A DNA stretch of 64,000 bases from assembly GCA_015847255.1 (NCBI GenBank), contig JADLZK010010864.1:99068-163067 (forward strand), given 5' to 3'. Origin of the DNA: Hyparrhenia diplandra. Taxonomy: Eukaryota; Streptophyta; Magnoliopsida; Poales; Poaceae. Shown here piece after piece: positions 23,622 through 33,846 of this stretch (position 1 is its first letter; the number at the start of each line of letters is the position of its first letter). The position numbers and the translations under genes were made by a program. The notes beneath the pieces are model-generated. The model ran no database searches. It was not told the DNA's origin and was given only the letters and a program-made list of their open reading frames with translations.

Positions 23622-24157
23622 TGGTATCTCGCTTAGTTACCGGTCCTGTTTTCTTCCCCTTCCTCTTCCGGCGCCGCCACCACCGATGGCGGGCTGGCGC
23701 CGGCGCCGCCGCCGGCTCCCTGGCGGCAGCCAGGCTTCCTCTCCCTCTCCTCCTACCCTTCCTCTCCTACACCGCCGCCGTCCGAGGCGGGGCAGGAGCG
23801 CGGGCGCGGGAGCCGTCGCGGGGCTTGCGGGACGAGCGCGGGAAGCCGTCGCGGCTGCTCTTGTCGCGGCACGCGGGCGCGGCGCGAACCCCCGGCCCCT
23901 TCCTCCCCTCCTCCGGCGCGCCCCAGCCCCTTCCTCCTCCTCGACCCGTCCACGGAACTCACCACCGCCCGGGCCGCCGCCCGCCGCGCTTTGCAGCTGC
24001 AGCCACCGGCTGCCGGTGGGTGGCCGTCTGGGCGCGGCGGACACCCTGACGCCGACCCAGCTGTTGGCGTTCTTGGGAGGACGAGCGAGGCCGCAGTGGC
24101 TGTGCCCGGCTTCCGATCCACCCGTCCGCCGCCCATCGGGCGTCCCCTACCGACCTC

Positions 24158-25180
24158 GTGCTCCCACCGCTCCCTCGCGCCCACCTCTACGGCTCGGTGG
24201 GGTCTCGGCATGCATCCGCAGGATGCGCCGCTTCAGCGCTGTCTGTTCTTGGGGCAAGGGCGTCATGGATGGTGCTCCTGGACCCAACGCGGAGCTGGCC
24301 CGTGCTCTTCGGGCGGCAAAGCTCCAAGCTTCGTGAGGCGCAGGACGTGTTCGGCTGCGCCCTCGCTTGGAGCGCGGCGATGCCGCCGATGCTCTCACTC
24401 GCCCGGTGGCTGAGGCGGAGCGCGGTTCCTGTTTCGGTCCCTCCGTCCCCACCCCGTCTCGGAGCACACGGCGCCACTTCTTCTTCCTCGGCGAGCACAC
24501 CCACCTCCGTTGCCCTCTCCACCGTCGCGCCCGACCCGACCGATCCCATGGTCGCCTACCTGCACATCCAGGCCGTCGCCGTCACGAACGTCAAGAACCT
24601 GGTCACCGTCGTGCTCGACTCCCGACGCACACCTCCTACGCGCTCGTTGGCGTGATGAGGATGCTCTGGCGCTCCACCGCTACGCCATCGGCGACCACGT
24701 CCCGCCGACACACCTCTCGCGGGCGATGGATCTGTGGCGGCGCCTCGACAGCGCGTGTCGCACTGTCCCGATTGTTGGGACCATCTCCTCGATATCCAGG
24801 ACACCGTCCGCTGGTCGCGGTGCCAGCTGCGCGCCACTCTTGGCTCGCCATCGAGGGGGCCACTTCCCCGAACGCCGAGGCCCGTGCCTCGCACTCGAGG
24901 CCCGACTTCGCACCTTCGCCCCCGGGGGACCTCTGCGCTAGCGACTACTGCGGCAGATGATGAAGGTCAAGGCCGACGCTCTTCGTGACATTGGGTACCG
25001 GTGGAGGATCGCCGGTGGTGCTCAACCTCCTGCGGGGCCTCAATGGTCGGTTCAGCGCTTTTTGAGGAGCTGGATCACCCGTCGGACGCCGTTCCCCACC
25101 TTCCCTGCGGGTTGGGATGACCTCGTGCTTGAGGAGCTCAGATGGGGGCCGTGCCACATGCCCCCCGCACCGCCCGCCCC
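24158..25180 (+). pseudogene. Copia gag (UBN2-type), frameshifted
   Basis: Pieces of a Copia gag polypeptide lie in different frames: DPTDPMVAYLHIQAVAVTN (about 24530), RWRDEDALALHRYA (24645), HSWLAIEGA (24835), KADALRDIG (24965), then SWITRRTPFPTF and DDLVLEEL (25070-25135). Gag forms the cytoplasmic virus-like particle that packages element RNA. A glycine-rich GRGG stretch (25230-25345) follows in place of a clear zinc knuckle. At least five frame changes occur. Confidence 0.75.
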
Positions 25181-25551
25181 CCCGGCGCTGCGTCCTCTAC
25201 TTCCGTTCTCGTTGCCCGCCCTCCTCCCGGGCCAAGCGGGGTGGAGGTGGCGGTGGTCGCCGTCGCGGCCGTGGTGGCCGTGGTGGTGGTGGCGCTGGAC
25301 GTGGTACCGGCGGAGGCGGAGCTGGACCGGGCCGTGGCGGACCCACTCCACCGCTTGCTCCACTTCCGGTACCCGGCGGTGCGCCCTGTCCCTCCTTCAC
25401 CAACCCATGGGCGGGGCGCATCTCCATGTGGCGTTCCTCGGGCAGGGCGGCGGGAACACTCGACCTCCACTCCCGGCCGCCATGTACTCCACCATGGCTC
25501 CTCTACCGCCCGACACAGGCTCCTCCTCCGCCCTAGCCCGTCCTGGCGGGG

Positions 25552-26600
25552 GTGGAATCGGCGGAGCTTCGCTCGATCCTTCGGCACCATGGGGGCGACC
25601 GCCCCACTGAGTGGATTGCCGACTCTGGGGCTTCCTACCACACCACTCCGGATGCTGGTATACTCTCGACTCTTCGACCTCCCCACCCCTCTTGCCCTTC
25701 TTCTATCATGGTGGGGAATGGTTCCTGTCTTCCAGGTCACCTCTGTGGGTTACGCTCCGGGTCCTTTTCGCCTTCGAATGTTCTTGTTGCCCCTCGGATG
25801 GTCCACAATCTTCTCTCTATTCGTCGGTTCGCTGGCGATAACTCTTGTTCTGGTCGGGTTTGACACCACGGTCTTCTTGTGAAGGATTTGGCTTCCGCGA
25901 CCACTCCTCCGATGTGAGAGCACGGGACCCCTTTACACTCTTCGCCTTCCGTCTTCATTTGCTGCTCTTGCCGTGGCGCCGTCTTCTACCATCGGCACCG
26001 CCGGCTTTCGGTCATCGGTAGCGACGTTTTGGCTTCGGCTTCGGTCGTAGTCGCGGACATCTCTTGTACTCGTACTCATGCCGAGCATCTTTGTCATGCG
26101 TGTCATTTCGGTCGTCATGTTAGACTACCTTTTTCTTCTTCTTCTTCACGTGCTTTCGCATGCCTTTGATCTTGTACACCTTTGTGATGTGTGGACCTCT
26201 CTGTACCGAGCATTTCTGGCCTCAAATATTATCCGGTGTTGGTTGATGATTTCTCCCATTACTCTTGGACTTTTCCCTTGCGTGCTAAGTGCGAGGCGTT
26301 TCCCACCCTCCTCCACTTCTTTGCACGGGTGTCCCTCGGTTCGGTCTCACCGTCAAGGCCGTCGGTGCGACAACGGGCGTGTCGATAACAACGCCTCTCG
26401 TTCTTTCTTCCTCTCTCGGGGTGTTCAGTTTGCGCATGTCTTGTCCGTATACCTCTTCCCGAGCGGCAAGGCTGGCGGATGATCCGCACCACTCTAACGA
26501 TGTCATCGCGCACTCTTCTTCTTCGGGCCTCTCTCTTGCCCCTTCGCTTCTGGGCGAGAGCCTCCCACCGCCACCCACCTACTCAACCGCATTCCGTCCA
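25552..26600 (+). pseudogene. Copia protease and integrase
   Basis: WIADSGASYHTTPD (DSG catalytic triad at 25621-25629) is the aspartic protease, followed by MVHNLLSIRRF. The integrase has HxxC-type zinc ligands (AEHLCHACHF, about 26080) and the catalytic core FDLVHLCDVW (first Asp, about 26165) and VDDFSHYSWTFPLRAK (second Asp, about 26245). Further on come MSCPYTSS and an HSND-type segment. Protease cuts the polyprotein and integrase inserts the cDNA. Frame changes separate the blocks. Confidence 0.8.
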
Positions 26601-27429
26601 CAGCTTGTCCTGCTCCCACTCCCCACCACGCCCTCTTCGGTACCCCGCCGACCTATGACCACCTCCGTGTCTTCGGGTGTGCCTGTTACCCGAACACTGC
26701 CGCCACCGCTCCTCACAAGTTGGCGCCCCGCTCGACACGTTGTGTGTTCCTTGGCTACTCCCTTGACCATAAGGGGTACCGTTGCTACGACCTTTCCTCC
26801 CACCGTGTCCTCATCTCCTAAGACGTTGTTTTCGACGAAGTCGGATTTTCCCTACTCCACTTCTTCCACACCTTCCACGGCTGCCGAGCTGGAGTCCCCG
26901 TTCTCGACCCGGTGGTTCGGCCACCGATAACCTTTCCGGCCTCTTTCTGTGTACTCGGGCTCACCGGCTGCGCACGCGCGCCCCGAGCCCTCGCCCCGCG
27001 CCCGAGCAGCTCGGCGCCTCGCCGCGTGCCACGCGCGACCCCGGGCCCCCGGCCGCGCCCGTGCGGCCGGGAGCCCCCGTGCGCCGCGCCACAGCGGCCC
27101 GGAGAACCGGCCTTTGCGCCAGCGCGCCCCGAGCGCCGAGTCGTTCCCTGTTCATAGGCCGCGACCCTACATGGCAGCCCGGCGGTGTACGTTCGGCCGC
27201 GCGGCCCCGCGCCGGCCCTCGTGACCCGCCTCCGGCTCCTCCGCCACCGCCGCCACCACGGCAGGTCGTGGTTACCCCGCGGTCTACCACCCGCAGATCG
27301 TGGACCCCGTCACACTCACCCGATGGTGACTCGGCATGCGGCGGGGGTTCCTCCGTCCCGCGGCCCCTCTCCGCCACCGAGCAGTCCGCCGGTCTCTCCG
27401 ATTCCTTCCCGTCCCGCGCTGCATTGGCG

Positions 27430-28928
27430 GATCCCTGGCGCCACATGGATGGAAGAGGAGCATGAGGCTCTTCTTGCCAACCGGGCGTGGGACCTTGTGC
27501 CGCGTCCGTCACGGTGGCAATGTGGTCACGCGGCAAGTGGATCCGGGACGCATAAGCGTCGGGACGACGGCAGTCCTGGAACGCTACAAGGCTATTTGGG
27601 TACTCGGAGGCTTTACCCGGCGCCGGGGGTTGATTATGATGAGACCTTGGTCCGGTCGGTGGTCAAGCGCTTCTGATCGCGCCTGATCCTCTCACTTGCT
27701 CTCTCTCGCTCTTGGCGGTGCATCAACTTCGATGTCAAGAATGCATTTCTCCATGGCACCTTGTGCGAGACAAGATATCTTGCGGCCGACCCGGCCGGGG
27801 TTTGTTGATTCGGTCGGCTGATCTCGTCTGCCCGGCTCAACAAGTCACTATATGTAGTGCGAGCGGCGCCTCGTGCTTGGTACTCTCGGTTTGCCACCTA
27901 CCTTCTCACCTTGGGGTTCAGAGGCCAAGTCGACACTTCTCTGTTTGTCTATCGCGGAGCCGAGACTCCGCCTACCTGCTACTCTATGTGGATGACATTG
28001 TTCTCACGACCTCCACCCAGCGACTTCTCAAGAGTGTCATATCGGCCTTGCGGCGAGAGTTTGCCATGAAGGATCTTGGTCCTCTTCACCACTTCACGGG
28101 GGCCACTGCCGAGACTCGCCCTTCGGGTTGTTCCCCGCACCAAATGACGGTATAATTTGGACATCCTTGAGCGGCCGAGATGACGGCGTGTCACCCCCGT
28201 GCTACTCGCTTGATACCCGGCGAAGCTTTCTGGCGATGAAGGCGACCGTGGCGGATCCTACCGCCTTCCGGAGTTTGGCCGGTGCCTTGCATTACCTCAC
28301 CTTCACCAGGCGACATCGCCCACGCCGTTCAGTGCAGAGATCTGTCTTCACATGCATGATCCACGGGCACCCCATCTTCTTGCGATGAAGCGCCTTCTCC
28401 GCTATGTTCGTGGCACCGTGACTCGGCCCGATGCTCCACCCGTCTCCCTCCACCGAGGCTCGTCTCTACACCGAGGCCGACCGGGCGGCTGTCCGCACAC
28501 TCGCCGCTCTACCTCCGGGTATGCCGTCTTCCTTGGCGGCAACCTCATCTCCCTGGTCATCAAGCGGCAGCGGGTTGTCTCCCGCTCCAAAGGCAGAGGC
28601 GGAGTACCGGGCTGTTGCTAACGGTGTGGCGGAGGCCTCTTGGCTTCGTCAGCTCTTGGTCGAGCTTCACAGCCCCCTGACAAAGACCACACTTGTCTAC
28701 TGTGACAATGTCAGCGCCGTCTACCTCTCCACCAACCCCGTTCAACATCAGCGGACGAAGCATGTGGAGATCGACTTGCACTTTGTCCGAGACTTGTTGC
28801 CATCGGCGCTGTCTCGGGTGCTCCATGTACCGACCACCTCCCGATTCACCGACGACATCTTCACCAAAGGTCTGCCCTCATCGACCTTCTCCGAGTTCCG
28901 ATCCAGCCTCAACGTCGCCAGTGGCTAG
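27430..28928 (+). pseudogene. Copia reverse transcriptase and RNase H
   Basis: MEEEHEALLANRAWDLVPRP opens the reverse transcriptase, with GVDYDET (27630), FDVKNAFLHGT (27730), APRAWYSRFATYLLTLGF (27870) and the catalytic YVDD (27985-27996). FAMKDLGPLHHF, SLAGALHYLTFTR, DTRRSTSGYAVFLGG, AEYRAVANGVAEASWLRQLL and QRTKHVEIDLHFVRD mark the connection and RNase H domains; the stop is at 28926-28928, 90 bases before the LTR. The last 165 codons are open in one frame; upstream parts need several. Such proteins copy element RNA into cDNA within the particle. Confidence 0.85.
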
Positions 28929-29017
28929 TTGTGACTGCGGGGGGCCCTGTGTGTGTTGCTTTCTTTCATGTCCAGTCTTGATCTCCGCATTTGCCGGAAG
29001 TTCGGCATCAAGGGGAG

Positions 29018-29128
29018 TGTTAGTGTATATGTGTAGGCCCATGAGGCTAGGCCCATGAGGCCCATGTACAGCAACTATATTACCCACCCTACTAGGGTTT
29101 GGAGGAATAGTGAGACAACATTCTAACA
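29018..29128 (+). repeat. Copia right LTR
   Basis: Identical to the left LTR; followed directly by GAAAG, the target duplication. Confidence 0.95.
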
Positions 29129-29133
29129 GAAAG

Positions 29134-29697
29134 TTCAAGTGAATTTTCTATTTGCTCTAGTTATTCTTCTGCTACAGTGGAGAGGGGAATATTCTACTGG
29201 TTGCTTGACCAAGAAAGTATCTGATGTTGCACTTGTGTTTCTTGGTGAAGGAGAAGAGCGATTGGATCATGCATTGGGCACTGCACTTGCTGAAGCTGTT
29301 TTCATAGGTCAGTCTCAAGGGCTCCTGCCTTGCATTAGTCTGAATTTTACATTTCAAGATGAAGACCAAAGGCATAGAAGAATAATGTTCATTGGTGTCC
29401 TTCAGAACTATGATGCTGAACAGTGGCAAAAATGCAGATACGACATTTGGGGCAGTGACCTGTCTGGAGGAAAGGAATGCAGAAGAGAAGGCTATGAGAT
29501 GGTTGCCTTTCATCAGGATGGGGTTTTGGTCTACTTTGTTGACCACAGGAAAAGGGGAACTCATACAATAAGACATAGGTGGTAATTATCGACTGAAGGA
29601 ACAGGTTTTGCACCTCAGCACTCTCGGGCACAGCTATACAGTTGTATCTCTGTTCATGCCCTGTTTCTCCAGGTCATCAACACTCAAGACAAAATGA
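29134..29697 (+). pseudogene. F-box fragment 'B', unit 4, 3' part
   Basis: Resumes after the Copia element: EAVFIGQSQGLLPCISLNFT, QDEDQRHRRIMFIGVLQNYD, AEQWQK and MVAFHQDGVLVYFVDHRK resemble the GQSQGHLHCI, VLEDYDTQEW and IVAIHPD parts of the A genes, then HSYTVVSLFMPCFS and a TGA. The mid-part is open for 148 codons, but the tail is in another frame. Confidence 0.65.
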
Positions 29698-29776
29698 GGC
29701 TTCACAGCTATACAGTTGTATCTCCGTTCATGCCCTGTTTCTCCAGGTCATCAACACTCAAGACAAAATGAGGCTT
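29629..29776 (+). repeat. 74-bp tandem duplication
   Basis: CACAGCTATACAGTTGTATC...ACAAAATGAGGCTT occurs twice with a 74-base period; the copies differ at a single base (CTCTGTT/CTCCGTT), so the duplication is young. It doubles the last codons and stop of fragment B. Confidence 0.85.
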
Positions 29777-30699
29777 CAGAACACCCTGTGTGAGTCCACC
29801 AGAATTTGATATATAATAATGGATTAATTACGGAATAGTTATAAATTTTAGGGAATCTACCAGCATTTTACTATTATTATTAGATGGGGCATGCATTTTA
29901 GTTCTGTTGTTGCTTGGATATGTCATATTCCTTCTGATGGTTTTGTTAAGCCTACAGTTGAGGCCTGTATCATATTAATTGGCATTCTCGATCAAGTTGT
30001 AGCTAGCTTCAAATCCTATCATTTGTGCTTCTGCTTCCAGATCAATAATGTGATTTGCTAGTGGGTACTACGGATTTCAGTTTCCTCTTTACATGTTACA
30101 AACGTTGCATGCATCAGAATGTTCTACTACTATATGTTAAGCTCAGAAGCTTGACCTACTTGTGGTAGGGGACTCCAGGCAAAAAACACAGAGCTTGTTG
30201 CTACAAAGGAGAGCACTTATTATTGCTTCGTATGTCTCCATGAAACATTTCTTTTATCTTGTCTATTTGGATTGACCTGTCCATTGGTACTCATAATTTT
30301 GGTCATGTCCAGGCCTTTTGAGATATTCAATCTAAAAGGCACTTGAAAAGCTCTTTACTTATACAATTAACAGCTTGGGAGTCACAATTTTTATTCAACA
30401 TCGAGATAATTTTTTTTTATGGAAAGATAATAAGTCTAAATGACCCCATGTACTAAGGTTCTATATAATGATACTAATTATGTATTCTAAATATTAATAT
30501 TCTTTTATATATAATTGGTCAAAGTTGCTAGCTTATCAGGAAGCCAACATGACTTCTATTTTAGAACGGAGGGCGTAACTCCCTAGATGATTTTAGAGGG
30601 ATGTTTTGCTGTCTAGCACATTACATGGACAAATATGTGGGGGTCAATCTGTGACTATTTTCCTTGGGAGAGAAATGATACTTCTTTTTCTTAGCATAA
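29777..30699 (+). repeat. Flank after fragment B, unit 4
   Basis: Matches the flank after 14210. Near 30540-30576 it contains a MITE-like end (TTAGAACGGAGGGCGTA). No gene seen. Confidence 0.55.
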
Positions 30700-31780
30700 C
30701 TAGCGAAAATGCCCGTTCGTCGGGTTAATAAAAAACATTTAGTAATTTTTATTGGACTTAAGATTCAGGTATGAAGAAATAATTGTTTATGTCAATAGAT
30801 CAAATTGTGTTTAGTGTGTGAACAACCATGGCTTTTGTGGCTCGTCTCCTTCATCTTGTCGACCTCCTCAAACACCGCTACTCTCTCCTCTAGTTCGTCC
30901 ATGCAGGGCACAATGTCCTTCCTTCGTACCTTTAAGTGTGCACTTCCACTACGCCACAACATTGTCGCTTTTAGTGTAATACATGATGTAGGACAGGGGA
31001 GCGGTGTGGTCGGGCGCCTAACCCACCTCTGATGAGTAGTGCCCCAGATAGAGCTTCATCATGGGCGTTGGCCTAACAGGATGCTTCAAATATGGTAGCG
31101 CTACTGAGCTTGCAGAGGTTGGAGCCCTAATTGCCGAGCTTGGCTCTGCACTATTGCTCCATGATATCACACTCCGTGAACGCCACGTGGTCGTCTAGTT
31201 GCCACGACCTTCAAGCCATGGAATCCTGATCTTCCTGTCAATGCTTGTTTTTGACGTAAGTGCAACGAACGAGGCACAGTGTTGACCATAATACCAAGCA
31301 TACTCCCGTCCAACAAAAAAACCCAATTCTATGACTTTTCAAAATCTAATTTGATGGAGGGAGTAGGGGCGAGCCATGCAGATACACAATTTTTGTAAGC
31401 GGCTGATGTGACATCGTGCGGGAGAAGTATTAAGCCTGCTTGCATCACTATTTGTAGGATATAGACTTGTCACTTCTGGTGGTGTGGCCTCGAGTGATTT
31501 GTGGTCCTACCTTGTATTTCATCTGTACCGGTTTTGCCTTTTAAAATTTTAACTTAGACTATACGTGTCTATTGTACATGAAATTTTTATCATAGATTCT
31601 ACACATCAATATATAGAAGATTACTAAAAAATGACTATAAAGGGACCAAGAAAACATCCTATATCCGTTTAAGAAAAAACATAGGCCTATAACTATACCA
31701 ACCATTTTATTCTAAAGTGTAAACCTATAGTCAAGAGGAGTTCAAAAAAAGTAATTTGTTACTATTATATTTTTTTCTAT
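30700..31780 (-). mobile_element. Helitron-like element, right limit unknown
   Basis: On the minus strand CCCGACGAACGGGC, a short hairpin, is followed by ATTTTCG and CTAG then T (30700 on the plus strand), a Helitron 3' end. Homology with the parallel flank at 15.06 kb stops at this point, which supports a boundary. The body (30800-31250) holds a moderately GC-rich patch with broken frames, possibly captured gene sequence, unrecognised. 31293-31368 has CTCCCGTCC...GGAGGGAG, a deleted Stowaway remnant. The other terminus was not identified; 31780 is only a rough limit. Confidence 0.4.
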
Positions 31781-31950
31781 TTTCATAATGTTTCACATCA
31801 TTACCGTTACACGTTTGTTGTTTGCTGGAAAAATACACAAAAGGGGCCTGGAATGGCTCGGCCCAGTCCAATGGGGCATAGGTCCACGCGACATATTCCA
31901 GCCCACCGACCGGAGGCCAAGACGTAAGGGTTCAGAAAAGAAATCGCCCG

Positions 31951-32370
31951 TCAAAGGGGCACGGCCGCCGCCCACCGTTCGGTCGTGCGCACCCAAAATC
32001 GCAGGTGCGACACTTTATCCCGGCGCGACGCCCTGAGACATCATTAAGTGCCCGAGGCGACGTCCCCCTGGTCGATCATCGCCGACCCCCACCAGGCGCC
32101 GCCCGCAGGCTTCTTTCTGAGCGGCATGACAGCTATGGGCACTTCACCCCTGTCAAGATTTCCTCCGGCCCGTCCTTTTTCCTTCCTCGAGGGCATGATC
32201 CTCTTGGATTGCTGCAACGGGCTCCTGCTGTTTGGAGTGCACCCGGAGGGGACAAGTTAGGCACATTGTTGCAACCCTGCGCGAGGAACGTGTGTTCTGT
32301 TTAGGGGTGAGTGTGCGTGCGTCACGCTTGTACCGTTCTGTACTCAAAAAAAAAAAAAAAAAAAAAAAAA
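31951..32370 (+). mobile_element. Retroposed insert carrying an F-box exon piece
   Basis: A 25-A run (32346-32370) is followed by GAAATCGCCCG, which also stands before the insert (31940-31950; with the preceding A's, AAAAGAAATCGCCCG, 31936-31950). This is the poly(A) tail plus target duplication of LINE-mediated insertion. The insert contains a decayed F-box-family piece (about 32063-32290: IIADPHQ, SYGHFTP, MILLDCCNGLLLFGVHP). The 3' 55 bases (GTGAGTGTGCGTGCGT...) look like a plant LINE/SINE tail. The insert splits the leader/promoter of the intact gene at 32608. Confidence 0.7.
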
Positions 32371-32395
32371 GAAATCGCCCGCATCTGAAGAAATC

Positions 32396-32438
32396 AGGGC
32401 TTTTGGTCAATGGTCTGTTAATTTTATTGTCCACCATG
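32396..32438 (+). repeat. 43-bp patch copied from the gene's own coding region
   Basis: Nearly matches 33328-33370 of the downstream F-box gene (AGGGCTTT, GGTCAATGGTCTGTT, ATTTTATTGTCCACCATG), then switches abruptly to the 5'-UTR word CCGGCGAGCACGGCCGCC. It looks like templated filler from double-strand-break repair placed in the leader. Confidence 0.7.
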
Positions 32439-32483
32439 CCGGCGAGCACGGCCGCCGTCGCCGCGGAACCTCTCCGGGAGCCG

Positions 32484-32574
32484 GTACGTTCCCGTTCGCC
32501 GCATTTGTCAGTTCCTGTATCTCGTGCGCACCCATCCCAAGTCTTCTCCTGATTCTCATCTGCAAAACTCGCAG
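32484..32574 (+). other. 5'-UTR intron of the 32.6-kb F-box gene
   Basis: GTACGT donor after GGGAGCCG and CTCGCAG acceptor at 32574; it matches the 5'-UTR introns of the other copies. Splicing it removes the upstream in-frame ATG at 32524, so translation starts at 32608. Confidence 0.65.
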
Positions 32575-32607
32575 CCTGCGGCGCCTCCCTTCCCCACTCC
32601 CGGCGGC

Positions 32608-33846
32608 ATGGACTGCGCAAAGGGGACAGCGGTGGCGGGCCTCTACGACGACCTGATGGTGGACATCCTCTCGCGCGTGCCCGTCAAGGACGTCCGCCGG
32701 TCCAAGTGCGTGTCCAAACCCTGGCGCGACCTCATCGCCGACCCCCACCACCGCAAGAAGCTGCCGCAGACCCTGGAAGGCTTCTTTCACGGGGGCGCTA
32801 GCGAGCATGACAGCTATGGGCACTTCACCCCCCTGTCGGGGAGGGGAGAATCTGCTCCTCCAGTTGACCCGTCCTTTTCCTTCCTCACTTCGAAGCTGCC
32901 TGGGGTCGAGGGCATGATCCTCTTGGATTGCTGCAACGGGCTCCTGCTGTTTGGGTGCACCCGGGAGGACAAGTTCGGGTACATTGTGTGCAACCCTGCG
33001 ACCGAGGAACTGGTGACAGTGCCCGCCAGCTCTGTTTCTTGTCCGCCTCCTGTGGAAGAGAGCTATGTCTTTGGTGTTTATGATCAGAAACGTTATGCAC
33101 ACACCTATCTGATGTTTGAACCGGTTGTCTCCTCACGCTTCCACTTGGTCCAGTTCTGGGAGGATAGGTCGAAGCTGGAGGTGGAAACGGTGCACTCATA
33201 CTCATCTGAAACCAGGGCATGGACTGACAGGTCAAGCAAGTGGGATCAAGGTGAAGAGGGTGGTGAATGGGGACTTTGGTCAAGCAAGTGGGATCAAGGT
33301 AAGGTCATAATCAAATTCACGTACGGCAGGGCTTTGGTCAATGGTCTGTTGCATTTTATTGTCCACCATGTTGAGAAAATTAAGAATCTGATAGTTGCAG
33401 TGGATGCAGAAGGGAAAACTTGTGGGATCATCCCCTGGAATGATAAGCATAAGTTTCCAGATGCTCCTTTTATTGGTCAATCCCAAGGCCATCTGCACTG
33501 CATCAGTAAAAATCTGCAATTGAAAGACTACGCTCGTTTCCATTTCACGCTGTCAGTTTGGGTTCTTGAGGACTATGATACACAAGAATGGATTCTGAAG
33601 CACAATGTGAGGTGTTCGCAGCTCTTTGGATCACTAAGTTGGCCAATCAAGAACTTTGATATTGTGGCCATTCATCCGGACTACAATTTGATAATCCTTG
33701 TTCAGCACTGGAACCACAAACTGGTATCATATGACCTGGATAGTAAGGAGCTGCGTGCTCTCTGCACTCTAGGAGAGGGCTATCGGTTTATTACCCCGTA
33801 CATTCCCTGTTTCATGGAGTCATCGGTTTTTGCCACCAAAGACTGA
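32608..33846 (+). CDS. F-box protein with F-box-associated domain (intact)
   Basis: 412 codons. The F-box lies at about residues 12-50 (LYDDLMVDILSRVPVKDVRR, SKCVSKPWRDL). An F-box-associated domain fills the rest: LLDCCNGLLLFGC and GYIVCNPATEELVT near 110-150, LVQFWEDRSKLEVE, SETRAWTDRSSKW, NGLLHFIVHH, GQSQGHLHCI, LSVWVLEDYDTQEWILKHNV, IVAIHPDYNLIILVQHWNHK, then SYDLDSKELRALCTLGEGY. The F-box binds the SKP1 adaptor of a cullin-1 ubiquitin ligase; the second domain should hold the substrate, unknown here. No signal or membrane segment is seen, fitting cytosol or nucleus. The ATG is chosen because all copies begin MDCAKGTA and the upstream ATG is inside the 5'-UTR intron. A 48-base duplication (SSKWDQG twice, about residues 208-231) is unique to this copy. 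The upstream promoter is disrupted by a retroposed insert, so expression may differ from its sister at 41.2 kb. Confidence 0.93.
   Translation: MDCAKGTAVAGLYDDLMVDILSRVPVKDVRRSKCVSKPWRDLIADPHHRKKLPQTLEGFFHGGASEHDSYGHFTPLSGRGESAPPVDPSFSFLTSKLPGVEGMILLDCCNGLLLFGCTREDKFGYIVCNPATEELVTVPASSVSCPPPVEESYVFGVYDQKRYAHTYLMFEPVVSSRFHLVQFWEDRSKLEVETVHSYSSETRAWTDRSSKWDQGEEGGEWGLWSSKWDQGKVIIKFTYGRALVNGLLHFIVHHVEKIKNLIVAVDAEGKTCGIIPWNDKHKFPDAPFIGQSQGHLHCISKNLQLKDYARFHFTLSVWVLEDYDTQEWILKHNVRCSQLFGSLSWPIKNFDIVAIHPDYNLIILVQHWNHKLVSYDLDSKELRALCTLGEGYRFITPYIPCFMESSVFATKD

Larger units (their letters stand above)
23511..29128 (+). mobile_element. Complete Ty1/Copia retrotransposon with 111-bp LTRs
   Basis: Two LTRs (23511-23621 and 29018-29128), identical over all 111 bases and starting TGTTAG and ending TAACA, bound a 5.4-kb GC-rich interior. 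GAAAG flanks both sides (23506-23510 and 29129-29133), a perfect 5-base target duplication. TGGTATC, a tRNA-iMet-type primer site, follows the left LTR at once; a purine tract (AAGGGGAG, 29010-29017) precedes the right LTR. Domain order gag, protease, integrase, reverse transcriptase, RNase H is that of Copia. It sits inside F-box fragment B, next to the LINE piece. The reading frame is broken many times although the LTRs are identical, a contradiction treated in the findings. Confidence 0.95.

Noticed and set aside
23637..24336. Long GC-rich open frames on both strands at the start of the Copia interior
   Set aside because: Arg/Pro/Ala-rich frames typical of GC-rich DNA; they overlap the element leader and gag and show no domain.
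26961..27536. 191-codon minus-strand frame
   Set aside because: Antisense shadow of the Copia integrase-RT spacer; low complexity, no motif.
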